From Minicystis rosea (lineage in GTDB: Bacteria; Myxococcota_A; Polyangia; Polyangiales; Polyangiaceae): 64,000 nucleotides of DNA. Positions 36,994 to 45,099 of the stretch are shown piece by piece. The stretch covers positions 10,152,377 to 10,216,376 of the forward strand of contig CP016211.1 in the NCBI GenBank assembly GCA_001931535.1, in the 5' to 3' direction. Made by a program: the position numbers and the translations under genes. Each line of letters starts with the position of its first letter. The first letter of the stretch is position 1. The notes beneath the pieces are model-generated. The model did not search any database. It worked only from the letters and a program-made list of their open reading frames with translations, and was not told the DNA's origin.

Positions 36994-38342
36994 GCGTTCG
37001 CTCCCGGAGGTCGCGTCGAAGGCGAGGCGCCGTCGCCGACCGAAGGCAGCGGCGTCGATCCCACGGCATCGCGCTCCGACGAGGGCAGCGGCGTGGTGCT
37101 CGCCGGCGCGCCCTCCTCCGATGTGGACGCCGCGGTCTCTGCGGCTTTGGGCTCTTCGCGTGTCTCGCCGACCCGCGCGAGCGCGGAGCGGAGCGACGCG
37201 GGCCCCACGAACTCACCGAAGATCGTGCTCACCGAAGCGGCCACCAAGACGACGGCGCCGACCGCGCCTTGAAAACGCATCGCGAAGGCGAGGCCGACGC
37301 TCATCGAGAGCGCGCCCGCCGGGAGCATGCCGAGCCCGAGGCGCAGCCCCGCAGGCCGCGCCTCCTCTGACGCGACGGAGACGCCGAGCCCGACCAAGAG
37401 CTTCGCCAGGACGCGCGCACCGACGGCGACGGCGACCACGAAGGGCACCCACGGCGCCGCGCCCAGGTCGATGTGCGCGCCCGCGAGCAGGAGCGCCGGA
37501 AGCATCACCGGGCGCTCGGTGGGCTCGAGCATGGCGAAGAGCTGGCGGCGGTGCGGCGAGAGCAAGGAGAGCGTGAGCCCGAGCGTGAACATCGCGGTGA
37601 TCGTCGACAGGCCGAGGCGCGCGCACAGGCCGACCGCGAGCATGGACACGCCGAGGAGCACGCCCCACGCCTCCGTGATGCGGACCGTGAGGCCGAGGAG
37701 CGCGGCCGCGATGCCGCCCAGCACCACGCCCACGCCCAACGTGATGGCGACGAGCCCGAAGTGCGAGACGGGGATGGCGAGATCTGCGGGCGCGAGGGCG
37801 AAGAGGACGGCCAGCGCGAGGAGCGGGACGATGTCGTCTCCTTCGGAGAGATCGGCCATCAACGAGGACACGGGCCCCGCGGCCTGATGTCGCTCGACCA
37901 CCCAGCGCACCGCGTAGCGCGTCGTCTCCGCCGAGGCCGCGCCCACACCGCCCGCGACGAGCAGCCGATCGAGCGGCGCGAGCTCCACGCGCAGCGGCAG
38001 GAGCAGCCACACCACGCCGCCGACCAGCGCGCCCGTGAAGATCGCCGCGATCCACCCGCCCACGAGGCGCGACGCGCGCACTCGCTGCCCGCGGATGGAT
38101 CCATAGGTGACGCCCACGACGAGCATGAGCCAGCCGACGGCGACGCGGGCGATCGGGTTGAAGGTCACGAGCGTCGAGCGCTCGAACATGCCGAGCACCG
38201 AGGGCCCGATGATGAAGCCGAGCACGACGTACTCGACGCCGGAGGGCAGGCCGAGGCCGCGAATGACGTGGCTGCCGAAGAGGAAGCTGCCGAGGTACGA
38301 GAGCAGGAGCAGCCCGAGGAGCAGCCAGATGGCGTCGCTCAC
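36990..38342 (-). CDS. CPA2-type cation/proton antiporter B
   Basis: 450 residues from GTG 38342, which overlaps the stop of the MscS-like gene (GTGA). About 11-12 TM helices; GLGLPSGVEYVVLGFIIGPSVLGMFE near the N-terminus, then GGVGAASAETTRYAV and EGDDIVPLLALAVLFALAP, where paired Asp stand at the putative ion site. The tail is 50 residues of Ser/Thr/Pro/Glu. It is related to but clearly different from antiporter A, suggesting two subunits or two specificities. Confidence 0.86.
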   Translation of the reverse strand: MSDAIWLLLGLLLLSYLGSFLFGSHVIRGLGLPSGVEYVVLGFIIGPSVLGMFERSTLVTFNPIARVAVGWLMLVVGVTYGSIRGQRVRASRLVGGWIAAIFTGALVGGVVWLLLPLRVELAPLDRLLVAGGVGAASAETTRYAVRWVVERHQAAGPVSSLMADLSEGDDIVPLLALAVLFALAPADLAIPVSHFGLVAITLGVGVVLGGIAAALLGLTVRITEAWGVLLGVSMLAVGLCARLGLSTITAMFTLGLTLSLLSPHRRQLFAMLEPTERPVMLPALLLAGAHIDLGAAPWVPFVVAVAVGARVLAKLLVGLGVSVASEEARPAGLRLGLGMLPAGALSMSVGLAFAMRFQGAVGAVVLVAASVSTIFGEFVGPASLRSALARVGETREEPKAAETAASTSEEGAPASTTPLPSSERDAVGSTPLPSVGDGASPSTRPPGANA

Positions 38343-40186
38343 GGTGCGGCCCTCCCCAAGGCAATCCCGCGCTCGTAGAGCGCCGCGGCCGCCGCGAGGA
38401 GCAAGCGGTTCCGCGCGCCGTTCACCTGCGTGGGCCGCACGCTGACGCGGAAGTGCGCGCCGTCCGCGTCGATGGACGTGAGCTCGACGCGCGCGCGCAC
38501 GCCGATGGTGGCCGCGGCCTGCTCCAGCGCCTCGGCGGCGCGCGGCAGATCGGCGAACGAGGCCACCGTGATCGCCACGCGGAGCGGCGGCGCGGCGCCG
38601 AGGATCCGCGTCGGATGCCAGAGCCCGAGGAGGTGCGGCACATGGATGGCCGCGCCGTCCTCGTCTTCGAGCACCACCTCGAGGATCGTCGTGGTGCGCA
38701 CCTTCCCGGCGCGATCGCCGATGACGACGTGCTCCCCCGTGCGCAGGCGGCCGCCCCACATCACCGCGATGCCCGCCGCCGCCGTGGCCAAGAGCGGCGT
38801 GCTCGCCAGACCGAGCGCGCCGAGCGCGACGGCGCCCACGCGCGCGATCACGCCTTCATCGGAGCCGGTGATGAGCGGCGCCGCGACCACCAACGTGACC
38901 ACCACGAGGCCACCGCGCACCAGGATGCCGGTGGCGAACGCGAGATCACGCGGGAGCCAGCCCAGCGTGGTCTCCCCGCGCGCGACGCTGCCGAAGAAGA
39001 GCCGCACGAAGCGCATCGCCGCCGCCACCGCGGCCACCGTGACCGCTGCGATGACGATGACGGGCAGCGCCGCGGCCACACGGCCCACGAGCGCGGAGAT
39101 CGGCCGCACCACGAAGTCCGTGAGCCGCGCCGTGTATCCGTGCGTGGCCTCGAAGAGCGACAGCGCGATGATGATCCAGCCGTAGACGACCGCGACCTGC
39201 GCGAGCCGCTTGGCGAGGGTCAGCGCGACCGAGACGCCGCCGCGCACCGCCGCCGGCCGCACCACCTCGATGCCGCGCACGCGCAGCGCGGGCAGGCGAT
39301 CGGGCCGCTCGCCCATCCACGTCCGCAGCCGCTCGATGAGCTCGTCGAGCTTGCCGAGCAAGAGGAACGCGACGAGCGCCGAGAAGACCAGGAGCGAGAA
39401 CGAGAAGACCGTCTTGGCGACCGCGCTGCGCTGTCGCTCCGATCGCAACGCCTCGCGCGTCTTCGCCGCGACGGCGTCCGCATGCACGCCGAGCGAAGCA
39501 TCCCCCGCCGCGGCCGCATCATCGGCGGCGAGCTGAATGATCGGGATGGTGCCCGCATAGACGATGGCGATGTCACCGCGCCGCTCGACGCGCACCTCGA
39601 CATCCGCAGGCTCCGCGAACACGCGATCCAGCGCCTGTGTCGCCTCGGTCGCGCGATCCTTGGCGCTGACGCCGGCCCGACCGACGAGGACCTCGAAGGC
39701 CACGTGATCGTGGATGCGCACCGCCGCCTTCGCGCGCCCTCCCTCCGCAGCACCATGCGCTCCCGCCGGCGCCGCCGACGCCGTCGCCACGGGCGCAGCT
39801 GACGATGCCGAAGGTTCGACGGTCGCAGCGGGCGCCGCAGCCGGCACTGTCGAGGGCGATACCGGCGCAACGGACGCCGCTGACGGCGCGGCCGACAGAG
39901 CGGGCGCTGCTGCCGGCGCTGTCGAGGGCGATACCGGCGCAACGGACGCCGCTGGCAACGCTGACGGCGCGGCCGACAGAGCGGGCGCTGCTGCCGGCGA
40001 AGCCGACGGCGCTGCTGTCGAAGCAGGCGCAGGTTGCGCCGCCGACGGCGCGATGGCCGACGGCGATCGAGGAGCAGAAGAAGCCGATGCCGTCGCCGCG
40101 GGTGCCGGCTGGGCCTTTACGGGCGCAGCGACGGCGAAAGCCGCGAGCATCGCGAACACGGCGAGGGGAGGCCGGCGGCGGTGCAC
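38339..40186 (-). CDS. Large MscS-like mechanosensitive channel
   Basis: 615 residues from a GTG. Signal peptide (1-25), then about 120 residues of Ala/Pro/Ser low complexity containing an in-frame direct repeat, a periplasmic region, and about six TM helices from residue 255 on. The MscS core is near the end: LASTPLLATAAAGIAVMWGG (pore-helix-like), then GEHVVIGDRAGKVRTTTILEVVLEDEDGAAIHVPH, the beta domain, and a C-terminal alpha/beta domain. It may release solutes on osmotic downshock. First gene of a coupled operon with two antiporters. Confidence 0.85.
   Translation of the reverse strand: MHRRRPPLAVFAMLAAFAVAAPVKAQPAPAATASASSAPRSPSAIAPSAAQPAPASTAAPSASPAAAPALSAAPSALPAASVAPVSPSTAPAAAPALSAAPSAASVAPVSPSTVPAAAPAATVEPSASSAAPVATASAAPAGAHGAAEGGRAKAAVRIHDHVAFEVLVGRAGVSAKDRATEATQALDRVFAEPADVEVRVERRGDIAIVYAGTIPIIQLAADDAAAAGDASLGVHADAVAAKTREALRSERQRSAVAKTVFSFSLLVFSALVAFLLLGKLDELIERLRTWMGERPDRLPALRVRGIEVVRPAAVRGGVSVALTLAKRLAQVAVVYGWIIIALSLFEATHGYTARLTDFVVRPISALVGRVAAALPVIVIAAVTVAAVAAAMRFVRLFFGSVARGETTLGWLPRDLAFATGILVRGGLVVVTLVVAAPLITGSDEGVIARVGAVALGALGLASTPLLATAAAGIAVMWGGRLRTGEHVVIGDRAGKVRTTTILEVVLEDEDGAAIHVPHLLGLWHPTRILGAAPPLRVAITVASFADLPRAAEALEQAAATIGVRARVELTSIDADGAHFRVSVRPTQVNGARNRLLLAAAAALYERGIALGRAAP
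39841..39993. repeat. In-frame direct repeat in the MscS-like gene leader
   Basis: A 72-bp unit (39841-39912) is repeated as an 81-bp unit (39913-39993) that differs mainly by a 9-bp insertion. Both lengths are multiples of three, so the reading frame is kept and the encoded Ala/Pro/Ser stretch (PALSAAPSA.. and SVAPVSPST) is duplicated. It indicates a length-variable linker between the signal peptide and the channel. Confidence 0.88.
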
Positions 40187-40339
40187 CTCTCTCTTGCTAG
40201 GACGTTCGACCGATGCTGGTCAACCCTTGCTTTTGACGCGCGGTTGTCACCTCACGCGGAGATTCGTGTGACGCCGGATGCTTTCACACATGACGGACGG
40301 GCGACGCTCGTCGCGTCGCATTTCGCGATGATGCCGCGC

Positions 40340-42097
40340 TCAAGGTTGCGCCGGCTGGGGCGCGAGCAACGCCGTGAGCGCCTTCTTGATGGCGGGGCTC
40401 GTCGCGGGATCGACCGACGCCTCGAGCACGACCTCGCGCAGGCCGAGCCGAATCAGCGTTTGGCCTGTGGAAACCACCGCGCGCCGCACGGCCGCGTCGA
40501 CCTCGGGCGCATCGACGGCGCGGTAGTGCGCGAAGAACGCGGAGATCGCCGGCACCTCGTTCCTCCCCGCGAGACTCGAGAGCGCCGCGGCCGCGCGCTC
40601 CACGTCGTCGGAGGAGCTCGCGGGATCGCCGAGATGCGCGGCCAAGAGCGGCGCGGCCCGCTTCTCCCCCATCGCGGCGAGCGCATCGGCGAGCGGCCCG
40701 ATCGGCGGCGACCGCACCCCCGCGAGGTAATCGTAGCGACGCGCGAGCGCCTCGAGCATCACCGTCGCCCCGAAGCGCCGCTCCGCGAGCGCCGCGCGCG
40801 CATCGGCGAGCAGCTCGGGCGCGAGGCGATCACCGCCGGCGAGATCGATCAGCGCCCGCGTCGCTCGATCCTCGGGAAGCTTCGCGATCTCGCGCAGCAA
40901 CGTCCGCTGCACGCGCATCAGCTCGGCCTCGGGCCGGCTCACCACGTCGGCGAGCTGCTCCGCGAGCCCGCGCACCGGGGCCGCGACGAGAGGCCCGGCG
41001 AAGGCATCGGCCTGCACGAGGCACGCATCGATGGGCCGCCCGAGCTCGACGTGGCCGGCCACGATGCCATGCCTTCCATCGAGGAACGTGACCGTGCCCT
41101 TGGCATCGCAGAGCGCGAAACCGCCCGCGTACGCCGCGCCGCCGAGAAGGTCGGCGTCGTGCGCATGCGCCCACGCGACGGCGCCGTTCTTCGCGTCGAG
41201 CCCGAGCGCGACGCGGAGGTACGTGGCCGCGAAGCGGTTCCCGTCGACGGCCGCGCCCTGCCGCGCGGGGCGCGCGTAGAGGCGAACCTTGTCGAGCGCG
41301 TCGGCCTCGCGGTTCACCCAATCGGTGCCCGATCGCATCCACACCGGATCACCGGGGAAGCGCCCGCCGAGCGGCGCGGGCAGCGTGATCGTGGTGGCCT
41401 CGGCCGTCGCGACGCGCTCGTCGAAGCGCGTCGCCGACAGCTCGCCCGTGAAGATCGCGCCGCCCACCACGAACGCCCGGCTCGTGCGCGTGTGCAGATC
41501 GAGCCGCGCCCGCTCCTCGCCGGAGGGCAGATCGTAGACCGAGAGGAAACGTCCCTCCCACGGCAGGAGCACGCTGTCGCCGATCACGGCGGGCACGCCG
41601 ATCGCCGCGTCGTCCTCGATCTGCCGCACCACGCTGCCATCGTGCTCGATCACCAGCACCAAGCTGCCGAGCCCGGTCGTCGGGATCAGCGACACCACCG
41701 TGGTGGTTCCATCGTCGCCGATCCCGCGGATGCGACCGCCGGAAGCGCGTGCCCAGAGCAGCGTTCCCTTGCGTGCATCGAGCGCGAAGATCTCCCCGCC
41801 GCCCGCCGCCACCACGACCGTCCCCGCGATCGCGGGTCGCCCGTGGATGGGATGCGTGAACGTCCACGCCGGGCTGCCGTCGAGCGGCACGCCGACGAGC
41901 GCCGTGTCGCCGATCACGCCCACCGCGACATCCGCGCCGGCCTCCACGCGCGCACCGGCGAACGAGCGCGCGACGGTGGTCATCGCGATGCCGTGATCGT
42001 CGTGCCACGTGGAATCGAAGGGTGTGCCGCGCGTCTGACCACCGCCGCAGGACGCGAGCATCATCGCGACGATCCCCTGCGCGACGCGCGCCCTCAC
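40340..42097 (-). CDS. PQQ-like beta-propeller lipoprotein with helical C-terminus
   Basis: 585 residues from a GTG overlapping the stop of the HEAT-repeat gene (GTGA). Signal peptide with lipobox MLASC17. A PQQ-type propeller covers about 30-330 (FALDARKGTLLWARASGG, LGLDAKNGAVAWAHAHD, DAKGTVTFLDGRHG). The remaining 250 residues are helical with HEAT-like periodicity (IGPLADALAAMGEKRAAPLLAAHLGD, AAAALSSLAGRNEVPAISAFF). The propeller plus helical repeat combination suggests an outer-membrane scaffold; the function is unknown. Confidence 0.8.
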   Translation of the reverse strand: MRARVAQGIVAMMLASCGGGQTRGTPFDSTWHDDHGIAMTTVARSFAGARVEAGADVAVGVIGDTALVGVPLDGSPAWTFTHPIHGRPAIAGTVVVAAGGGEIFALDARKGTLLWARASGGRIRGIGDDGTTTVVSLIPTTGLGSLVLVIEHDGSVVRQIEDDAAIGVPAVIGDSVLLPWEGRFLSVYDLPSGEERARLDLHTRTSRAFVVGGAIFTGELSATRFDERVATAEATTITLPAPLGGRFPGDPVWMRSGTDWVNREADALDKVRLYARPARQGAAVDGNRFAATYLRVALGLDAKNGAVAWAHAHDADLLGGAAYAGGFALCDAKGTVTFLDGRHGIVAGHVELGRPIDACLVQADAFAGPLVAAPVRGLAEQLADVVSRPEAELMRVQRTLLREIAKLPEDRATRALIDLAGGDRLAPELLADARAALAERRFGATVMLEALARRYDYLAGVRSPPIGPLADALAAMGEKRAAPLLAAHLGDPASSSDDVERAAAALSSLAGRNEVPAISAFFAHYRAVDAPEVDAAVRRAVVSTGQTLIRLGLREVVLEASVDPATSPAIKKALTALLAPQPAQP

Positions 42098-42942
42098 GGC
42101 TTCGCTCCCCGCGCCTCGACGATCCCTTCGAGCGCCTGCTTCACCCGCTTCGACCCCGACGCCGGAAAGCGCGCCACCGTCTCGGCGAGGTAACGCCGAG
42201 CCTCGGGTGTGCCGAGCTCGCGCACCGAGCTCACCACGCCGATCAACAAATCTTCGGGCAGCTCGCTCTCGCGCAGCAGGATGGCGTCGATCCCCTTCGA
42301 CATCACCTCGATCCCGAGCCTCCCGATCCGTTCGGCGAACCGCTTGCACGCCTCCGGCCCGCACAGCCGCCCGACGGCGGCGGAGGCCTCGGGTACATCG
42401 CGGTCGAGCGCGAGCAGGAGATCGGGCACCGCCTCGCGCGCACCGATGGCGCCGAGCCCCGTCGCCGCGATCCCTCGCAACTGCGCATCACCGCCGCGCA
42501 GCCCTTCGCGCAGCGCGGCCGCGGAGACCGCGCTTGGCAAGCGCGCGAGCGCGAGCGCCGCCGCGCGACGCAGGGCCGGCGCCCGATGACGCACGTAAGG
42601 CGCCACCGCGACGCTCGACGAAGGCACGCCGATGGCGGCGAGCGCGCGCAGCGATGCTTCGAGGATCGGCGCCTGCGATCCACGTCGCAGGATGGCCTCG
42701 ATGTCCGGCGCCGCTGCGACCGCCGCTTTCCCCAAGCGCTCGGCTTCCGCGAGCCCCTCCGCGATCTCGGCCGGCGCTCCGGCGAGCTTGTCCCGCAGCG
42801 CCTTCTGCGCCTTTCGATCGAGCGCCGGCGACGCTGACGCACGTCGTTCGTGGGCTCCCTTCGTCTGCGCCATCGCCGACCTCGATCCGACGAGGACCAA
42901 GGAGACCAAGACGATCGAGGCGAAGTGGGTGGGCGACCCCAT
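42094..42942 (-). CDS. Exported HEAT-repeat protein
   Basis: 282 residues. A signal peptide ends near SRSAMA25. The rest is a run of HEAT-like helix pairs: ILEASLRALAAIGVPSSSVAVAPYVRHRAPALRRAAALALARLP, LREGLRGGDAQLRGIAATGLGAIGAREAVPDLLLAL. There are no catalytic motifs. It is followed directly (4-base overlap) by the PQQ propeller lipoprotein, whose own C-terminus is similar in style. An AT-rich palindrome lies 47 bp upstream of the ATG. Confidence 0.82.
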   Translation of the reverse strand: MGSPTHFASIVLVSLVLVGSRSAMAQTKGAHERRASASPALDRKAQKALRDKLAGAPAEIAEGLAEAERLGKAAVAAAPDIEAILRRGSQAPILEASLRALAAIGVPSSSVAVAPYVRHRAPALRRAAALALARLPSAVSAAALREGLRGGDAQLRGIAATGLGAIGAREAVPDLLLALDRDVPEASAAVGRLCGPEACKRFAERIGRLGIEVMSKGIDAILLRESELPEDLLIGVVSSVRELGTPEARRYLAETVARFPASGSKRVKQALEGIVEARGAKP

Positions 42943-42988
42943 GCGAAGCTCCGGCGACGCGACGCGGCGGGTCTAGCGCCGTTGGCCA

Positions 42989-43007
42989 GAATTTCCGACA
43001 GAAATTC
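42989..43007. promoter_or_regulatory. Palindrome GAATTTC-N5-GAAATTC, possible operator
   Basis: A perfect 7-bp inverted repeat spaced by CGACA, strikingly AT-rich for this genome. It lies in the 241-bp divergent region between the HEAT-repeat gene (-) and the Nudix gene (+), 47 bp from the HEAT start. The shape suits a dimeric repressor or activator; the regulator is unknown. Confidence 0.5.
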
Positions 43008-43183
43008 GAGGAACGGCGCCGGACGGCACGAAGCACGAGGATGAGGCGTCATCCCGACGACACCGCTAGGGCCGCCCGCGCGTGACGCGGCGCCGACCTC
43101 CCGCCCGAGATGCCCCGAGCAGACAACCAGCGCGCAGCCCCCTCGCATCGCGGCCCGCGGGCCCGTATGCTCGCGGGCGTCCG

Positions 43184-43849
43184 ATGGAGCTCCCTGAGCT
43201 ACCCAAGCACGCCCTCGCCCTCGTCGAGGAGCGAACCTCACTCGACCCGCCCGGCTTCCTGCGCATGCGGCGCACGATCATGCGCGTCGCCTACGCCGAC
43301 GGCACGCACAGCGAGCCCTTCGAGTACGACGCCATCGGCCGCAGCCGCCTCGACGCCGTGGTCATCGCCGCGCACTACCGCGGAGAAGACGGCCGCCGCC
43401 GCGTCATCCTGCGCTCGGCCCTGCGTCCCCCGGTGGCCCTGCGCAAAATGGAAGTCAGCCCCATCCCCGAACGCGACACCCTCGGCGCCTTGTGGGAGCT
43501 GCCCGCGGGCCTCGTCGAAGAGGACGAACGCAGCCCCGAAGGCCTCCTCCACTGCGCCGCGCGCGAGCTCATGGAAGAGGTCGGCGTCGACATCCCACCG
43601 ACCATGATGTGCCCCCTCGGCCCCTCGGCCTTCCCTGCTCCCGGCATCATCGGCGAGCGTCATTTCTTCTTCCACGTCGAGATCGATCCCGCCCAGATCC
43701 GCGTGCCCACCGAGGACGGCTCGCCCCTCGAGCGTCAAGCTCGCGTCGTCGCCGTGCTCCTCGACGAGGCCATCGCGCTCACGCGCACCGGCGAGATCGA
43801 GGACGAGAAGACCGAGCTCGCGTTGCGGCGTCTCGCGGAGATCGGTTGA
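43184..43849 (+). CDS. Nudix hydrolase, ADP-ribose-pyrophosphatase-like
   Basis: 221 residues. It contains AGLVEEDE, then SPEGLLHCAARELMEEVGV: the E-X7-REL-x-EExG half of the Nudix box is normal, but the first Gly stands four residues further away than the consensus, a loop extension. WELPAGL before it fits the ADP-ribose/NDP-sugar pyrophosphatase group. ATG 43184 chosen over a longer frame upstream. The stop is followed after 2 bp by the NAD kinase start, so the two NAD-related enzymes are likely co-transcribed. Confidence 0.85.
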   Translation: MELPELPKHALALVEERTSLDPPGFLRMRRTIMRVAYADGTHSEPFEYDAIGRSRLDAVVIAAHYRGEDGRRRVILRSALRPPVALRKMEVSPIPERDTLGALWELPAGLVEEDERSPEGLLHCAARELMEEVGVDIPPTMMCPLGPSAFPAPGIIGERHFFFHVEIDPAQIRVPTEDGSPLERQARVVAVLLDEAIALTRTGEIEDEKTELALRRLAEIG

Positions 43850-43851
43850 GG

Positions 43852-44823
43852 ATGGCGTCGTCTCGCACCCCACCGGATCGCCAGAAGAGCGCGCCCGACC
43901 ACGCGGCCGAAGCGGGCCCACGTACGCCGGGCCGCCGCCCGCGCATCGCCCTCGTGGCCAAGCGCTCGGCCTATCGCCTCTACGTCGAGGAAGGCCACGA
44001 CGTCCGCCTCGCCGAGCTGGTCGCGCAGAACGATCCGGCCGCCACCCCGCTCCGCGCCTCGCACGAAGCCCACGAGCGCACCGTACGCGAGGTTCAAGAC
44101 GCGATCGCCACCGTCGGCGCCGACCTCGTGGCCATGCGCCACGCAGGCGAGAGCTTCGACGCCGCCGATCTCGATCTCGTCGTCACCGTCGGCGGCGACG
44201 GCACGCTCCTCGCGGCCTCGCACTTCGTCGGCGACGTCCCCGTCCTCGCCATCAACAGCGCTCCGCAGCACTCCGTCGGCTTCTTCTGCGGCGCTCAGGC
44301 CGGCTCGGCGCTCGGCGCCCTCCGCGCCGCGGTGCGCGGCGATCTCCGGCGCGCCGTCCTCACGCGCATGTCGGTCACGCTCAACGGTCGTGTCCTCACC
44401 GAGCGCGTGCTCAACGACGCGCTCTACTGTCACGCCTCGCCGGCCGCGACCTCGCGCTACATCCTCCACATCGGCGACGACGAAGAGCAGCAGAAATCGA
44501 GCGGTTTCTGGATCGGCCCCGCCGCCGGCTCCACCGCCGCCCAGCGCTCCGCCGGCGGCCGCGTCCTGCCACTCACGTCGAAGCAGCTCCAGCTCGTCGT
44601 GCGCGAGCCCTACACACCGCACGGTGAGAGCTACCTCCTCCGCCACGCCCTCATCCCTCCCGGCCGAACACTGACCGTGCGCAGCAAGATGCACGACGGC
44701 CGCATCTTCCTCGACGGCCCCGACAAAGTGCTCGAAATCGGCTACGGCGACGTCGTCACCTTCGCCCAAGCCCCCGAGCCGCTCACCGTGCTCGGCATCT
44801 CCTCGCGCCGCAAATGGGGTTAG
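43852..44823 (+). CDS. nadK: NAD kinase family protein
   Basis: 323 residues. The nucleotide motif TVGGDGTLLAASHF contains the catalytic GGDG, and the second conserved block reads SGFWIGPAAGSTAAQRSAGG, where classical NAD kinases have DGLIxxTPTGSTAYxxSAGG. Between them, RVLNDALYCHASPA stands in place of the NExxI block. It makes NADP from NAD. These variants resemble a divergent NADK subgroup, so activity is likely but cofactor preference is open. It starts 2 bp after the Nudix gene. Confidence 0.85.
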   Translation: MASSRTPPDRQKSAPDHAAEAGPRTPGRRPRIALVAKRSAYRLYVEEGHDVRLAELVAQNDPAATPLRASHEAHERTVREVQDAIATVGADLVAMRHAGESFDAADLDLVVTVGGDGTLLAASHFVGDVPVLAINSAPQHSVGFFCGAQAGSALGALRAAVRGDLRRAVLTRMSVTLNGRVLTERVLNDALYCHASPAATSRYILHIGDDEEQQKSSGFWIGPAAGSTAAQRSAGGRVLPLTSKQLQLVVREPYTPHGESYLLRHALIPPGRTLTVRSKMHDGRIFLDGPDKVLEIGYGDVVTFAQAPEPLTVLGISSRRKWG

Positions 44824-44847
44824 CGGAGCGCGCGAGGGAAGAAGCCA

Positions 44848-44995
44848 TTTCAACGCAGAGACGCAGAGACTTGGGGCGCTCTGCGTCTCGGTGGCTTCGT
44901 GTCGGACGACGAGCGGAGAAGAGATTTCAACGCCAAGGCGCAAAGACGCAAAAAGGCGTGAAGAATAGAGCTTTGCGTCTCGGTGGCTTCGTGTC
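44848..44995. repeat. CGCAGAGACGC/CGCAAAGACGC-type hairpin repeats, two copies
   Basis: Copy 1 (44848-44903) has TTTCAACGC, a perfect 11-bp stem GAGACGCAGAG/CTCTGCGTCTC (44858-44889) with a 10-nt loop, then GGTGGCTTCGTGTC. Copy 2 (44925-44995) repeats the order with stem AGACGCAAA/TTTGCGTCT (44944-44980) and the same GGTGGCTTCGTGTC end. The pairs differ in both arms in step, so pairing is conserved. They lie between the convergent NAD kinase (+) and serS (-). Confidence 0.85.
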
Positions 44996-45099
44996 TGCGT
45001 TTGGCGAAGACGCGAAGCGGTGTTGAGGATTGGGATGATGGAGATGCGAGTGGGCCGCGCATCGAGGGTGTCGACGCGCGGCCAGGGAATGCGCTCCGG

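Noticed and set aside
35570..37216. Minus-strand extension of the M1 peptidase to 1113 codons
   Set aside because: It overlaps antiporter A and part of B in another frame on the same strand; composition is that of a shadow frame, and a lipobox start exists at 35569.
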